DNA from: Enterobacter pseudoroggenkampii
Lineage (GTDB): Bacteria > Pseudomonadota > Gammaproteobacteria > Enterobacterales > Enterobacteriaceae
Length of the DNA stretch: 64,000 bases
Direction of reading: 5' to 3'
Assembly: GCF_026420145.1 (NCBI RefSeq)
Contig: NZ_JAPMLV010000007.1
Location: 1 to 64,000 of the forward strand
Shown: in pieces, positions 40,457 through 50,575 of the stretch
How the letters are laid out: every line of letters begins with the position of its first letter
How positions within the stretch are numbered: position 1 is the first letter of the stretch
Notes under the pieces: generated by a model
What the model saw: the letters and a program-made list of their open reading frames with translations, nothing else
Database searches by the model: none
Told to the model about the DNA's origin: nothing
Made by a program: the position numbers and the translations under genes

Positions 40457-42499
40457 ATGACCAATCCATTACTGACGCCTTTTTCGTTGCCGCCGTTTTC
40501 TAAAATCCTCCCTGAGCATGTGGTTCCAGCCGTTACGCAATCGCTGGACAACTGCCGCGCGGCGGTAGAAAGCGTGGTAGCGCAGGGCGCGCCGTACACC
40601 TGGGAAAATCTGTGTCAGCCGCTGGCCGAAGTGGACGACGTGCTGGGGCGTATCTTCTCCCCGGTGAGCCACCTGAACTCGGTAAAAAACAGCCCGGAGC
40701 TGCGCGAAGCCTACGAACAGACCCTGCCGCTGCTCTCTGAGTACAGCACCTGGGTCGGCCAGCACGAAGGGCTCTACAAAGCCTACCGCGACCTGCGCGA
40801 CGGCGACCATTATGCCGAACTGAACACGGCGCAGAAAAAATCGGTCGATAACGCCCTGCGTGATTTTGAGCTGTCCGGGATTGGCCTGCCAAAAGAGAAG
40901 CAGACCCGCTACGGTGAAATTGCCGCGCGCCTGTCCGAGCTGGGCAACCAGTACAGCAACAACGTGCTCGACGCCACCATGGGCTGGACGAAGCTGATTA
41001 CCGACGAAGCTATGCTTTCCGGCATGCCGGAAAGCGCCCTGGCGGCGGCAAAAGCCCAGGCCGAGGCGAAAGAGCAGGACGGCTTCCTGCTAACGCTGGA
41101 TATCCCGAGCTATCTGCCGGTGATGACCTACTGCGACAACCAGGCGCTTCGCGAAGAGATGTACCGCGCCTACAGCACCCGCGCCTCCGATCAGGGGCCG
41201 AATGCCGGTAAATGGGACAACAGCCCGGTGATGGCGGAAATCCTCGCCCTGCGCCACGAGCTGGCCCAGCTGCTGGGCTTTGAGAACTACGCCGACAAAT
41301 CTCTCGCCACCAAAATGGCGGAAAATCCGCAGCAGGTGCTCGACTTCCTGACCGATCTGGCGAAACGCGCCCGTCCGCAGGGTGAGAAAGAGCTGGCCCA
41401 GCTCCGCGCCTTCGCGAAAGCGGAGTTTGGCGTGGACGAGCTGCTGCCGTGGGATATTGCTTACTACAGCGAAAAACAGAAGCAGCATCTCTACAGCATC
41501 AGCGACGAGCAGCTGCGCCCGTACTTCCCGGAAAACAAAGCCGTTAACGGCCTGTTTGAAGTGGTAAAGCGCATCTATGGCATCACCGCCAAAGAGCGTA
41601 CCGATATCGACGTCTGGCATCCGGACGTGCGCTTCTTCGAGCTGTATGACGAGAAAAACGAACTGCGCGGCAGCTTCTACCTCGATCTCTACGCGCGTGA
41701 GAACAAGCGCGGCGGGGCGTGGATGGACGACTGCGTGGGCCAGATGCGTAAAGCCGACGGTTCTCTGCAGAAGCCGGTCGCCTACCTGACCTGTAACTTT
41801 AACCGTCCGGTGAACGGCAAACCTGCGCTCTTTACTCACGATGAAGTGATCACCCTGTTCCACGAGTTCGGTCACGGTCTGCACCATATGCTGACCCGCA
41901 TCGAAACCGCAGGCGTGGCCGGTATCAGCGGGGTGCCGTGGGATGCAGTCGAGCTGCCGAGCCAGTTTATGGAAAACTGGTGCTGGGAGCCGGACGCGCT
42001 GGCGTTTATCTCCGGTCACTATGAGACCGGCGAACCGCTGCCGAAGGAGCTGCTGGATAAAATGCTGGCGGCGAAGAACTACCAGGCGGCGATGTTCATC
42101 CTGCGTCAGCTGGAGTTCGGCCTGTTCGACTTCCGCCTGCACGCCGAGTTCAGTCCGGAGCAGGGCGCAAAAATCCTGGAAACCCTGGCCGAGATTAAAA
42201 AGCAGGTCGCCGTGATCCCAGGGCCAACCTGGGGCCGCTTCCCGCATGCGTTCAGCCATATCTTTGCAGGCGGCTACGCGGCGGGTTACTACAGCTACCT
42301 GTGGGCCGACGTGCTGGCGGCGGATGCCTTCTCTCGCTTCGAAGAAGAGGGGATCTTCAACCGCGAAACCGGCCAGTCGTTCCTCGACAACATCCTGACC
42401 CGCGGCGGTTCCGAAGAGCCAATGGTGCTGTTCAAACGCTTCCGCGGCCGCGAGCCGCAGCTGGATGCGATGCTTGAGCATTACGGGATCAAAGGCTGA
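40457..42499 (+). CDS. prlC: Oligopeptidase A PrlC
   Basis: Cytosolic M3 zinc metallopeptidase that degrades signal peptides and other short peptides. The ATG at 40457 gives 680 residues, the E. coli length. The zinc motif HEFGH is at 469-473. It is the first gene of a two-gene heat-shock unit; rsmJ starts 7 bp after the stop. Confidence 0.97.
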   Translation: MTNPLLTPFSLPPFSKILPEHVVPAVTQSLDNCRAAVESVVAQGAPYTWENLCQPLAEVDDVLGRIFSPVSHLNSVKNSPELREAYEQTLPLLSEYSTWVGQHEGLYKAYRDLRDGDHYAELNTAQKKSVDNALRDFELSGIGLPKEKQTRYGEIAARLSELGNQYSNNVLDATMGWTKLITDEAMLSGMPESALAAAKAQAEAKEQDGFLLTLDIPSYLPVMTYCDNQALREEMYRAYSTRASDQGPNAGKWDNSPVMAEILALRHELAQLLGFENYADKSLATKMAENPQQVLDFLTDLAKRARPQGEKELAQLRAFAKAEFGVDELLPWDIAYYSEKQKQHLYSISDEQLRPYFPENKAVNGLFEVVKRIYGITAKERTDIDVWHPDVRFFELYDEKNELRGSFYLDLYARENKRGGAWMDDCVGQMRKADGSLQKPVAYLTCNFNRPVNGKPALFTHDEVITLFHEFGHGLHHMLTRIETAGVAGISGVPWDAVELPSQFMENWCWEPDALAFISGHYETGEPLPKELLDKMLAAKNYQAAMFILRQLEFGLFDFRLHAEFSPEQGAKILETLAEIKKQVAVIPGPTWGRFPHAFSHIFAGGYAAGYYSYLWADVLAADAFSRFEEEGIFNRETGQSFLDNILTRGGSEEPMVLFKRFRGREPQLDAMLEHYGIKG

Positions 42500-42506
42500 T
42501 TGTTAC

Positions 42507-43259
42507 GTGAAGATCTGCTTAGTGGATGAAACAGGCGCCGGAGACGGCGCCTTATCTGTTCTGGCCGCCCGCTGGGGGCTGGAGCACGATGATGAAAACC
42601 CGATGGCGCTGGTGATGACCACAGCACATCTTGAATTACGCAAGCGCGACGAACCGAAGCTCGGCGGGATTTTTGTCGATTTTGTCGGCGGGGCGATGGC
42701 TCACCGGCGCAAGTTCGGCGGCGGTCGCGGCGAAGCGGTGGCTAAAGCGGTTGGGATTAAAGGAAGCTACCTCCCGGACGTGGTCGATGCCACGGCGGGG
42801 CTGGGGCGTGATGCCTTTGTGCTGGCGTCTGTCGGCTGTCGGGTGCGGATGCTGGAACGTAACCCGGTGGTGGCGGCCCTGCTCGACGACGGTCTGAGCC
42901 GTGGCTACGCGGATCCGGAAATCGGCCCGTGGTTGCAGGAGCGTTTGCAGCTGATTCATGCCTCGAGCCTGACGGCACTGACCGATATCACCCCGCGCCC
43001 GCAGGTGGTCTATCTCGACCCGATGTTCCCGCACAAGCAGAAAAGCGCGCTGGTGAAGAAAGAGATGCGGGTGTTTCAGTCTCTGGTGGGGCCTGATTTG
43101 GATGCGGATGGTCTGCTGGAGCCGGCTCGTCAGCTGGCGACGAAGCGGGTGGTGGTGAAGCGCCCGGACTATGCGCCGCCGCTGGCGGACGTTGCGACCA
43201 CTAACGCGGTGACCACTAAAGGGCACCGGTTTGATATCTACTCAGGCACGCCGGAATAA
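42507..43259 (+). CDS. rsmJ: 16S rRNA m2G1516 methyltransferase RsmJ
   Basis: RsmJ methylates G1516 of 16S rRNA. The start is GTG at 42507, giving 250 residues and matching the E. coli N-terminus (KICL-DETG); the frame is open upstream into prlC. The S-adenosylmethionine motif [13 protein letters not shown] lies near residue 101. It is co-transcribed with prlC. In E. coli dtpB comes next; it is missing here and uspA follows convergently. Confidence 0.95.
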   Translation: MKICLVDETGAGDGALSVLAARWGLEHDDENPMALVMTTAHLELRKRDEPKLGGIFVDFVGGAMAHRRKFGGGRGEAVAKAVGIKGSYLPDVVDATAGLGRDAFVLASVGCRVRMLERNPVVAALLDDGLSRGYADPEIGPWLQERLQLIHASSLTALTDITPRPQVVYLDPMFPHKQKSALVKKEMRVFQSLVGPDLDADGLLEPARQLATKRVVVKRPDYAPPLADVATTNAVTTKGHRFDIYSGTPE

Positions 43260-43264
43260 AAAAA

Positions 43265-43297
43265 GCCGGGTGGCGGCTTCGCCTTACCCGGCCTACG
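43265..43297. repeat. REP palindromic element
   Basis: GCCGGGTGGCGGCTTCGCC then TTACCCGGCCTACG is a standard REP sequence with an internal GGC/GCC helix. It starts 5 bp after the rsmJ stop. Confidence 0.92.
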
Positions 43298-43309
43298 TCC
43301 TCGATCTAT

Positions 43310-43345
43310 CCCCTCTCCCTGTGGGAGAGGGTTAGGGTGAGGGGA
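43310..43345. repeat. CCCTCTCCC palindromic unit, copy 5
   Basis: CCCTCTCCC / GGGAGAGGG with a TGT loop, then TTAGGGTGAGGGG, which could also pair with the 5' CCCCTC arm. It lies between the convergent rsmJ and uspA, right after the REP, so the two repeat types sit side by side. Confidence 0.86.
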
Positions 43346-43356
43346 ATTTAACGCAC

Positions 43357-43794
43357 TTACTCGTCTTCTTCGTCACGCAGTGGAACAATCAGCATATCCA
43401 CATGAACGGTGTTAATCAGCTGGCGCGCGGAAGACATCAGCTTGCTCCAGAAGTCCTGATGGTGACCGCACACCACCAGGTCCATGTCATATTTCTTGAT
43501 CGCATCAACCAGTACCTGGCCCAGGTCGCCGCTGCCGCTCAGGGTTTCGGTAATCGGATAGCCTGCGTTGGTGGACAGTTCGCTCAGGGCGTGGTGTGTC
43601 TCTTCGGAGATGCGCTTTTGCATATCGCCAAGATTGACGTCGATCAGACCGGTGTAGAGGTCGGAGTAATTCACATCAACGTGAATCAGCGAAACTTTCG
43701 CGTTGTAGGGACGTGCCATGGATACCGCTTTATCAACCAGCACTTTGCTCTCCGGGGAGAGGTCTACCGCGATGAGAATGTGTTTGTAAGCCAT
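43357..43794 (-). CDS. uspA: Universal stress protein A
   Basis: 145 residues (E. coli 144), a cytosolic UspA-fold dimer induced by growth arrest and many stresses. The sequence begins [16 protein letters not shown]. The GxxG-type nucleotide loop of ATP-binding paralogues is replaced, as expected for true UspA. It is divergent from uspB, with 283 bp between them. Confidence 0.97.
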   Translation of the reverse strand: MAYKHILIAVDLSPESKVLVDKAVSMARPYNAKVSLIHVDVNYSDLYTGLIDVNLGDMQKRISEETHHALSELSTNAGYPITETLSGSGDLGQVLVDAIKKYDMDLVVCGHHQDFWSKLMSSARQLINTVHVDMLIVPLRDEEDE

Positions 43795-43935
43795 AGTGTT
43801 ACTCCTTCCTTAAGTTATCGATGACTAAATGGGAAAGCCGTCGTCTGATGCTTTCATTACGGCCCAGTTAAACATATTTTTCAAGCTTTGGTGTTGATAA
43901 CGATTAACCTTGTGGCAAAAAAATTAACGGATCTC

Positions 43936-43942
43936 CTACACT
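43936..43942 (+). promoter_or_regulatory. Candidate sigma-S type -10 of uspB
   Basis: CTACACT fits the extended -10 favoured by sigma-S. It would give a leader of about 130 nt before uspB, a sigma-S gene in E. coli. Matched by eye only. Confidence 0.35.
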
Positions 43943-44077
43943 ATTAAATGAGCCGTTCGGATATTAAAACGCGAACCGGATCGACTTTTGGTCATTCTTT
44001 CACTGAACTGTCTGTCAGGGCATTGGGGTGCGGTAGCTCAGAAGCCTTGCTTCGTGGGCGGACGCCGGGGAGGATGT

Positions 44078-44413
44078 ATGATTAGCACCGTCGCATTGTT
44101 TTGGGCGTTATGCGTAGTTTGCATAGTGAATATGGCGCGCTACTTCTCATCGTTACGTGCGCTGTTAGTGGTACTTCGTGGTTGCGATCCGTTGCTTTAT
44201 CAGTATGTGGACGGTGGAGGGTTCTTCACCTCGCATGGGCAGCCCAGCAAACAGATGCGTCTGGTGGGATATATCTACTATCAGCGCTACCGCGATCATC
44301 ACGATGAAGAGTTTATCCGTCGCTGCGAGCGCCTGCGTCGTCAGTTCATTTTAACCAGCGCCCTGTGTGGCCTGGTCGTGGTCAGCATGATTGCATTGAT
44401 GATTTGGCACTGA
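44078..44413 (+). CDS. uspB: Universal stress protein B
   Basis: 111 residues, the E. coli length, with membrane helices at the N-terminus (about 3-20) and the C-terminus (about 90-110). In E. coli it is sigma-S dependent and needed for ethanol resistance in stationary phase. The ATG at 44078 follows GGGAGG; the frame is open 30 codons further upstream. A terminator follows. Confidence 0.95.
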   Translation: MISTVALFWALCVVCIVNMARYFSSLRALLVVLRGCDPLLYQYVDGGGFFTSHGQPSKQMRLVGYIYYQRYRDHHDEEFIRRCERLRRQFILTSALCGLVVVSMIALMIWH

Positions 44414-44424
44414 GCATCACAGCA

Positions 44425-44449
44425 GGCGGGGTCAGCCCCGCCTTCTTTC
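44425..44449. terminator. Terminator between uspB and the convergent unknown gene
   Basis: GGCGGGG / CCCCGCC with a TCAG loop is followed by TTCTTTCC. It begins 12 bp after the uspB stop. Confidence 0.8.
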
Positions 44450-44456
44450 CTCTGGC

Positions 44457-44864
44457 TCAGGGCTTAACCGTGAACCGGAGATCGGAGATATCGCTCTCAA
44501 TCGAAATAACCTTCCCGCTATAGGCGATATTAACGTCTCCGTTTGTATCAATGCTGGCCGCAGTGATTGTACCCGTACCTTCAATGACAGGATGCTTCAT
44601 TGCCAACTGATGGATAATGTCGATGTCTTTCCCTGTTATCTTTTCCGAGAGATAGTAACGGTAGATTGTCGGTACGGTGGCGCCACCCTGATTGTTCACG
44701 GTCATATAGAGCCAGACGCTGTCAGATAATTTATAAACGCGTTGAAGTGCATCGTTATTTCGCTGATTAGGCTGGTGGTTTAGCCACACAAATCCAATGA
44801 CCAGAGCCAGAAGCGAAACCGTAACAAGGCGATGAATCCATTTAGTAGCCGTTTTGAATGGCAT
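44457..44864 (-). CDS. Membrane-anchored protein of unknown function
   Basis: About 135 residues. I do not recognise the family. One N-terminal membrane helix (about residues 12-30 from this start) is preceded by basic residues, so the rest should be periplasmic. That part is polar and looks beta-rich (KVISIESDISDLRF near the end). The ATG at 44864 has GGAAAAG upstream; an ATG at 44879 would add five residues. The gene is more AT-rich than its neighbours and lies between uspB and pitA, where E. coli has none. Confidence 0.65.
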   Translation of the reverse strand: MPFKTATKWIHRLVTVSLLALVIGFVWLNHQPNQRNNDALQRVYKLSDSVWLYMTVNNQGGATVPTIYRYYLSEKITGKDIDIIHQLAMKHPVIEGTGTITAASIDTNGDVNIAYSGKVISIESDISDLRFTVKP

Positions 44865-44993
44865 AGTCTTTTCCGTCATGGGGGGAACTGAGAATATTCG
44901 CGGGGATAATAGTTATTTGTGCAGTAAAAATCTGAACAGATAGTGTTCAGATTTTCCTAATCACAGCAATGGATTAAGTAACACAACAGCCAT

Positions 44994-45028
44994 AAAAAAA
45001 GCGGGTCAGTTTCCTGACCCGCTTTTTT
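44994..45028. terminator. Bidirectional terminator after pitA
   Basis: GCGGGTCAG / CTGACCCGC with a 4-nt loop is flanked by seven As and six Ts, so it can work on both strands. It lies 16 bp beyond the pitA stop. Confidence 0.92.
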
Positions 45029-45043
45029 GTCGCCTTCAACCGA

Positions 45044-46543
45044 TTAAATCAGCTTCAGCGAAATCCAGTACAGCCCGCCAGACAGCAGGATGGATGCCGG
45101 AAGGGTGAATACCCAGGCCATCAGAATGTTGGTCACGGTTTTGCGCTGCAGGCCGCCACCGTCAACAATCATGGTACCTGCCACGGACGAAGAGAGTACG
45201 TGGGTGGTGGATACCGGCATACCGGTGTAGCTCGCCAGACCGATAGATACCGCCGCCGTCATCTGCGCGGACATACCCTGCGCATAGGTCATGCCTTTCT
45301 TACCAATCTTCTCGCCGATGGTGGTCGCCACACGGCGCCAGCCAATCATCGTACCGATACCGAGCGCCAGTGCGACCGCCATGATGATCCAGATTGGCGC
45401 GTACTCAATGGTGTTGAGCATATCGCCTTTCAGTTTCTTCAGGAGACGCTGGTCGTCAGCATTCACGTCAGGGAGCTTCGCCACTTTATCCGTCACATCA
45501 GAGATGCACAGCATAATGCGACGCAGCTGACCACGCTGCTCAACGGTCAGTTTGTCATAACTTTCGATATTGCCCAGCATGCCTTTGGCACGTTCCAGCG
45601 CGTTAATCGCGTTTGCCGGATGGCAATGGAACTCACCTGGTGCAGTCGTGGCCCCGGCTTCCGGAGACGGAATCAGCTGGTCAACGCCGGTCGCTTTTTT
45701 CAGCAGCTCAGGGTGCTGCTGGAAATAGGTTTCAACGTTGTTGACCGCATCACGGGTCCGGGTGATTTCGTAGCCGGAGGCATTCATGTTAACCACGAAG
45801 CCTGCCGGAGCAACGCCAATCAGTACCAGCATCACCAGACCAATGCCTTTCTGACCATCGTTCGCGCCGTGTGAGAAAGCCACGCCGATAGCGGAAATGA
45901 TCAGGGCGATACGCGTCCAGAATGGCGGCTTTTTCTTGCCGTCTTTCTTTTCACGCTCTGCTGGCGTCAGGTGAATACGGGAGCGTTTTTTGGTATTGCT
46001 CCAGTAACGACGCAGGATGAAGATCAGCCCGCCTGCCACCACCAGACCCACGATAGGGGAGACGATGAGTGAGGCGAAGATCCCCAGTACTTTCGGGATA
46101 TTTAACGCATCAACAACCGATGTACCGGTCATGAGGGCGTTGGTTAACCCGATACCGATAATCGCGCCGATGAGGGTGTGAGAACTGGATGCAGGCAGGC
46201 CGAAATACCAGGTACCGAGGTTCCAGATAATTGCAGCAAGCAGCATTGAGAACACCATAGCGAGGCCATGGCCAGAACTTACGTTAAGCAGCAGATCCGT
46301 TGGCAGCATATGCACAATCGCATACGCAACGCTCAGTCCGCCCAGGAGGACACCAAAAAAGTTAAATACCGCCGCCATAACAACCGCAAGCTGCGATCGC
46401 ATTGCGCGAGTGTAGATAACCGTCGCTACTGCGTTTGCAGTGTCGTGGAAGCCGTTGATCGCTTCGTAAAACAGTACAAAAACCAGAGCAAGCAATAGTA
46501 AAAGCCCGGTATGTAAATCCAGGCCGGCAAACAAATGTAGCAT
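45044..46543 (-). CDS. pitA: Low-affinity inorganic phosphate transporter PitA
   Basis: PitA takes up metal-phosphate complexes with protons. The 499 residues equal E. coli PitA. The two inverted PiT signatures are seen: [17 protein letters not shown] near residue 25 and [12 protein letters not shown] in the middle. About ten membrane helices are split by a long cytosolic loop (about 180-380). It is divergent from yhiN across about 228 bp. Confidence 0.97.
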   Translation of the reverse strand: MLHLFAGLDLHTGLLLLLALVFVLFYEAINGFHDTANAVATVIYTRAMRSQLAVVMAAVFNFFGVLLGGLSVAYAIVHMLPTDLLLNVSSGHGLAMVFSMLLAAIIWNLGTWYFGLPASSSHTLIGAIIGIGLTNALMTGTSVVDALNIPKVLGIFASLIVSPIVGLVVAGGLIFILRRYWSNTKKRSRIHLTPAEREKKDGKKKPPFWTRIALIISAIGVAFSHGANDGQKGIGLVMLVLIGVAPAGFVVNMNASGYEITRTRDAVNNVETYFQQHPELLKKATGVDQLIPSPEAGATTAPGEFHCHPANAINALERAKGMLGNIESYDKLTVEQRGQLRRIMLCISDVTDKVAKLPDVNADDQRLLKKLKGDMLNTIEYAPIWIIMAVALALGIGTMIGWRRVATTIGEKIGKKGMTYAQGMSAQMTAAVSIGLASYTGMPVSTTHVLSSSVAGTMIVDGGGLQRKTVTNILMAWVFTLPASILLSGGLYWISLKLI

Positions 46544-46771
46544 AGGACGTTACGCCATTTTGAGGACATGAACGCGGCGCATTATCCAGGACAAATGCGC
46601 AACGGGCAAAGTGAAATATAGACTTTTTTTGACATACCACCTGATTTGAGAAAAGTGCCTGAAAGGATATTCTTTAAATTTCAAGGGAATGGCTTTGTAA
46701 TATCTTTTTACGCTGGTGTGACCACAGAGGAAACTTTACAATCCGCGGCAGTTAACAATGAGGGTTTTGAC

Positions 46772-47968
46772 GTGGAAAGGTTTGATGCCGTGGTAATTGG
46801 CGCCGGTGCGGCGGGTATGTTTTGTGCGGCGATGGCCGGACAGGCGGGTCGTCGCGTGCTGCTGCTGGATAACGGTAAAAAGCCAGGCCGTAAGATCCTG
46901 ATGTCCGGCGGCGGGCGCTGCAACTTTACTAACCTGTATGTTGAACCCGCGGCCTATTTGAGCCAAAACCGTCATTTTTGTAAATCTGCGCTGGCGCGTT
47001 ATACCCAGTGGGATTTTATCGACCTGGTCGGTAAGCACGGTATCGCATGGCATGAGAAGACGCTGGGCCAGCTGTTCTGCGACGACTCCGCGCAGCAGAT
47101 TGTCGATATGCTGGTGGCCGAGTGCGAGAAGGGCGGCGTCGTCATGCGCCTGCGTACCGAGGTGCTGGAAGTCACCCGCGACGACCAGGGCTATACGCTA
47201 CAGCTCAACGGTGAAACCGTCAGCGCCGATAATCTGGTGATCGCCAGCGGCGGCCTGTCCATGCCGGGTCTGGGCGCTTCCCCGTTTGGCTATAAGATTG
47301 CCGAACAGTTTGGCCTGAAAGTCTTGCCCACGCGCGCCGGGCTAGTGCCGTTCACGCTGCATAAACCGCTTCTCGAACAGCTTCAGACGCTGTCTGGCGT
47401 GTCTGTTCCCTCCGTCATTACCGCCGAAGACGGGACGGTGTTCCGTGAAAATCTGCTCTTTACCCATCGCGGCCTCTCCGGCCCCGCGGTACTGCAAATC
47501 TCCAGCTACTGGCAGCCGGGGGAGTTTGTCACGGTTAACCTGCTCCCGGACTGCGATCTCGACGCGTTCCTTAACGAGCAGCGTACCGCGCACCCGAATC
47601 AGAGCCTGAAAAACACGCTGGCAATGCAGCTGCCGAAGCGTCTGGTGGAATGTTTGCAGGTGCTGGGGCAGATCCCCGACGTGTCGCTCAAGCAGCTCAA
47701 CAGCCGCGAGCAGGAGGTGCTGGTAGAGACCCTGACAAACTGGCGCGTGCAGCCAAACGGCACGGAAGGCTACCGTACGGCGGAAGTGACCCTGGGCGGG
47801 GTCGATACGAATGAGCTCTCTTCCCGCACCATGGAAGCGCGCAACGTGCCGGGGCTCTATTTTATTGGCGAAGTGATGGATGTGACCGGCTGGCTCGGCG
47901 GCTACAACTTCCAGTGGGCATGGGCAAGTGCCTGGGCGTGTGCTCAGGCGCTGGCAGAAGACAAGTGA
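46772..47968 (+). CDS. yhiN: HI0933-family flavoprotein YhiN
   Basis: Orthologue of E. coli YhiN, 398 residues from a GTG at 46772 that aligns with the E. coli start (ERFDAVIIGAG) and follows GAGGG. The frame is open another 42 codons upstream, but those codons do not resemble the family. The FAD dinucleotide motif GAGAAG lies at 11-16 and GGGRCNFTN near 50. Its oxidoreductase role is not known. Confidence 0.93.
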   Translation: MERFDAVVIGAGAAGMFCAAMAGQAGRRVLLLDNGKKPGRKILMSGGGRCNFTNLYVEPAAYLSQNRHFCKSALARYTQWDFIDLVGKHGIAWHEKTLGQLFCDDSAQQIVDMLVAECEKGGVVMRLRTEVLEVTRDDQGYTLQLNGETVSADNLVIASGGLSMPGLGASPFGYKIAEQFGLKVLPTRAGLVPFTLHKPLLEQLQTLSGVSVPSVITAEDGTVFRENLLFTHRGLSGPAVLQISSYWQPGEFVTVNLLPDCDLDAFLNEQRTAHPNQSLKNTLAMQLPKRLVECLQVLGQIPDVSLKQLNSREQEVLVETLTNWRVQPNGTEGYRTAEVTLGGVDTNELSSRTMEARNVPGLYFIGEVMDVTGWLGGYNFQWAWASAWACAQALAEDK

Positions 47969-48000
47969 CATCAACGCGCTGCCACTCGTCGCGGTTGGCT

Positions 48001-48939
48001 TTACGGGCTGACGGTGGTGACGTCCGTCACGGCCAGAATATTGCTCGCGGCCACGGTCCCCATCCTGATATATGACGCTGCGGTAACGCCGCCAATATGC
48101 GGTGAAATGACCACGTTTTCTACGGATTGCCAGAGGTGCGGCGCCGTCAGCGGCTCGTGGGGAAAGCTGTCCAGCGCTGCGCTGTGCAGCGTGCCATCCC
48201 GGAGCGCCGCCAGTAATGATTCACTGTGGATCAGTCCACCGCGTGCCGTATTGACCAGAATAGCGTTCCGCTTGCAGTGTGCAAGCGTCTGGCTATTGAT
48301 CATCCCCCGGTTCTCATCGGTTAGCGGACAGTGCAAAGAGATAACATCGGAACGGGAAAGAAGCCCGGTCAGCGTTTCTGCGCGTTCGCACAGGGCAGGC
48401 ATGGACTTAGCATAGGGATCGTAAGCCAGCACCTTCATGCCGAAGGCGTGACCAATATTTGCCACGCGCGAGCCGATAGCGCCCAATCCGATTAGCCCCA
48501 GCGTCAATCCCTCCAGCTCAATGGATTTATGCGTCGCCTTATCCCAGTGCCCGTCCCGCAGCCGCTTGTCCAGAGGCACCACGGACTTTGCGCAGGCGAG
48601 GATCAGCGCCCAGGTATGTTCAGCCACTGCCGCTGCGTTTGCGCCTGGTGCAGCACGGACGGCGATATTGCGCCCGGCCGCTGCCGTCTGGTCTATCACA
48701 TCGATCCCGCTTCCGTGCTTGGAAATAACCTGCAGAGCCGGGGCGGCATCCATCACTTTCGCGGTGATCCGGCCATAACGAACCAGAATCGCCACGGGAT
48801 TGTGTTGTTCACACAGCGCGATCAGGTCATCTTCTGTGGGCTGGCGGCCTGCAAACACCACCTCAAAGCCCTGCAACATCACCATGGCCTGCTCCGCCAG
48901 GTCGCTTCCGGTAACCAGAATTACGTCTTTGCCCCCCAT
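48001..48939 (-). CDS. D-isomer-specific 2-hydroxyacid dehydrogenase
   Basis: 312 residues. It should interconvert a D-2-hydroxyacid and a 2-oxoacid with NAD(P)H. The cofactor motif is GLIGLGAIGS near 150; the catalytic Arg is in NTARGG, the Glu in SFPHEPL and the His in SPHIGG. The ATG at 48939 (TGATG overlap with the upstream stop) has GGAG 8 bp upstream; a GTG one codon earlier is possible. Together with the RraA-like aldolase before it, it forms a coupled operon. The substrate is unknown. Confidence 0.9.
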   Translation of the reverse strand: MGGKDVILVTGSDLAEQAMVMLQGFEVVFAGRQPTEDDLIALCEQHNPVAILVRYGRITAKVMDAAPALQVISKHGSGIDVIDQTAAAGRNIAVRAAPGANAAAVAEHTWALILACAKSVVPLDKRLRDGHWDKATHKSIELEGLTLGLIGLGAIGSRVANIGHAFGMKVLAYDPYAKSMPALCERAETLTGLLSRSDVISLHCPLTDENRGMINSQTLAHCKRNAILVNTARGGLIHSESLLAALRDGTLHSAALDSFPHEPLTAPHLWQSVENVVISPHIGGVTAASYIRMGTVAASNILAVTDVTTVSP

Positions 48940-49631
48940 CACAGCGTCTCCCCGTCAGCTAACATGCCTGCCTTACGAAGCGCGTCATCAAGCCAGTGTG
49001 GACGTAAATCACCTTCACGGATGGCGGCAAGACGCCGGGTCTCCATCTCCAGCTTTTCTTTTGCCAGCGCGATGACCTGCTGAACCTCATCGCGCGGGAT
49101 GACGACCACGCCGTCGATATCCGCGACAACCAGATCCCCGGCCTGAACCGTCGCCCCAGCGACTGAAATGGGATGATTAACCCGGCCAGAAATTAACTTT
49201 GTCGGGCCGCAGGGATTCAGACCGGCAGAAAAGACAGGGTAGTGGCCTTTGCTCAGGGAATCGGCGTCACGTACAGCGCCGTCAATAATGATGCCCGCAA
49301 TGCCGCTCGCCTGAGCCTGAGTGGCCATTATTTCGCCCAGCAGCGCGCAGCTCAGGTCGCCTTTGCCATCGACGACCAGGACATCGCCGGGTTGCGCCAC
49401 CGCCATCGCGGCATGAATCGCCAGATTATCACCCGGACGGACTTCCACGGTGATGGCCGGACCCGCAACGGACATGTGTGGGGCCAGCGGTTTGATGCGG
49501 CCATGAAGCGTACCGCGGCGACCGGCCACGTCGGCCAGAATGGCTGCCTGATACTCGGCAGCCCGGTGAACGTCCTCGGCAGAAACGCGTTCGAACTGGC
49601 GATTAATCGGTTTTTTTTCAGAAACGGACAT
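48939..49631 (-). CDS. RraA-like / class II HMG-CHA aldolase family protein
   Basis: 230 residues of the RraA/DlpA family, which includes divalent-metal aldolases for 4-hydroxy-4-methyl-2-oxoglutarate and 4-carboxy-4-hydroxy-2-oxoadipate. Key residues are present: GDVLVVDGKGD, GEIMA and DGAVRDAD with the substrate Arg and metal Asp, so a C-C lyase or oxaloacetate decarboxylase is more likely than an RNase E inhibitor. The ATG at 49631 has GGAGG in front; one four codons upstream overlaps it. It is divergent from the IclR gene and preceded by a shared promoter module. Confidence 0.88.
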   Translation of the reverse strand: MSVSEKKPINRQFERVSAEDVHRAAEYQAAILADVAGRRGTLHGRIKPLAPHMSVAGPAITVEVRPGDNLAIHAAMAVAQPGDVLVVDGKGDLSCALLGEIMATQAQASGIAGIIIDGAVRDADSLSKGHYPVFSAGLNPCGPTKLISGRVNHPISVAGATVQAGDLVVADIDGVVVIPRDEVQQVIALAKEKLEMETRRLAAIREGDLRPHWLDDALRKAGMLADGETL

Positions 49632-49644
49632 GAATGCCTCCATA

Positions 49645-49757
49645 TTGTTTTACTTGGTACAATGTAGGTGTACAGTACAAAACAACTATAGCGGTGTTGC
49701 TTTCCTTTTAGCCAGACCCGAGGTGGCGTTTGTGATGTAAACACGAAGTGACTCACA
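49645..49757 (-). promoter_or_regulatory. Promoter/operator module A of the IclR cluster
   Basis: About 113 bp before the aldolase gene that match module B at 51934. Shared blocks on the plus strand are TTGTTTTA-x-T-x-GGTACAA, then CAAAAC-x-ACTATAGCG, then a TG-x-TGTAAA block ending GTGACTCACA. They lie at offsets 0, 33, 88 and 103 in both modules. On the minus strand TATAGT is a likely -10 and GTGAGTCAC an upstream GTGA-N-TCAC palindrome. The IclR protein is the probable binder. Confidence 0.75.
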
Positions 49758-49800
49758 AAATTTGAGGTACACTCACTGCCGGGCTAACAAGGAGATAATG

Positions 49801-50538
49801 ATGGGGAATGAAGGCGTTGTAGCGGTTGAAAAAGCGCTGGCTTTACTGGATTGCTTCCGTCCTGGAGATGAGAGCCTGACGCTGACCGCGCTGGCACAGC
49901 TGTCGGGTTATCACAAAACCACGGTTTACCGCTTGATGAATTCTCTTGAACGGATGAATTACGTCGTCAGGCATGAAGACGGCAATTATGCGCTTGGCCC
50001 ACGTCTGCTTTACCTCGGCAAGCTGTATGAACAATCTTTCCATCTTTCCCGGGTGGTTCAGCCAGAGCTTCAGGCGCTCTCTCTGGCGTCTCAGGAGAGT
50101 GCCAGCTGGTATGTGCTGGAGGGCGGGCAGCGCCTTTGCCTGTTTCGCGCTGAAGCGTCGCACGGCCTGCGACACAGCAATCTTCCCGGCAGCCAGTTCC
50201 CGCTCGATAATTCGGCCATCAGTAAGGTATTGCGCCATTGGGGGCTCAATGAGAGCCTGACAGAGGGAGACGCTGAACTCCCTTTCTACACGTCAGGCGC
50301 ACGCGATCCCCACACCGCGGCGTTTGCGATGCCCGTCTTCGGCGTTCACGACAAGCTGGTTGCGGCGTTAGCCCTGACCGGCCCCATCTCACGGCTGACG
50401 GAAGATCGTCGTGAGAAGGAGATAGGGCCTTTGATGAAGGCGGCGGCCAGCCGTCTGTCGCAGAAAATGGGAGCCAGTAAGCCCTTCTGTCAGCAGTTCT
50501 TTGGTGAAACGAGCGACGCGGCGGAAGAAAATCTTTAA
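49801..50538 (+). CDS. IclR-family transcriptional regulator
   Basis: 245 residues. The N-terminal winged helix (about 5-65: LTALAQLSGYHKTTVYRLMNSL, split as LTALAQLSGYHK and TTVYRLMNSL) is followed by an IclR effector domain (about 80-240) with the AFAMPVFG segment. ATG 49801 is six bases after AAGGAG; an ATG one codon upstream is possible. It is divergent from the aldolase-dehydrogenase operon and convergent with the transporter, so it likely controls both through modules A and B. Confidence 0.9.
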   Translation: MGNEGVVAVEKALALLDCFRPGDESLTLTALAQLSGYHKTTVYRLMNSLERMNYVVRHEDGNYALGPRLLYLGKLYEQSFHLSRVVQPELQALSLASQESASWYVLEGGQRLCLFRAEASHGLRHSNLPGSQFPLDNSAISKVLRHWGLNESLTEGDAELPFYTSGARDPHTAAFAMPVFGVHDKLVAALALTGPISRLTEDRREKEIGPLMKAAASRLSQKMGASKPFCQQFFGETSDAAEENL

Positions 50539-50541
50539 TCG

Positions 50542-50569
50542 CAGAAGCGGGACGCGTGTCCCGCTTCTG
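50542..50569. terminator. Bidirectional hairpin between the IclR gene and the transporter gene
   Basis: CAGAAGCGGGAC / GTCCCGCTTCTG with a GCGT loop is a perfect 12-bp stem in the 37-bp gap between two convergent genes. There is no long T run, but its position fits a terminator. Confidence 0.75.
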
Positions 50570-50575
50570 TCATCA

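Noticed and set aside
46646..46771. 42-codon upstream extension of yhiN
   Set aside because: It starts at TTG, is unlike the family, and the GTG at 46772 with GAGGG fits the known N-terminus.
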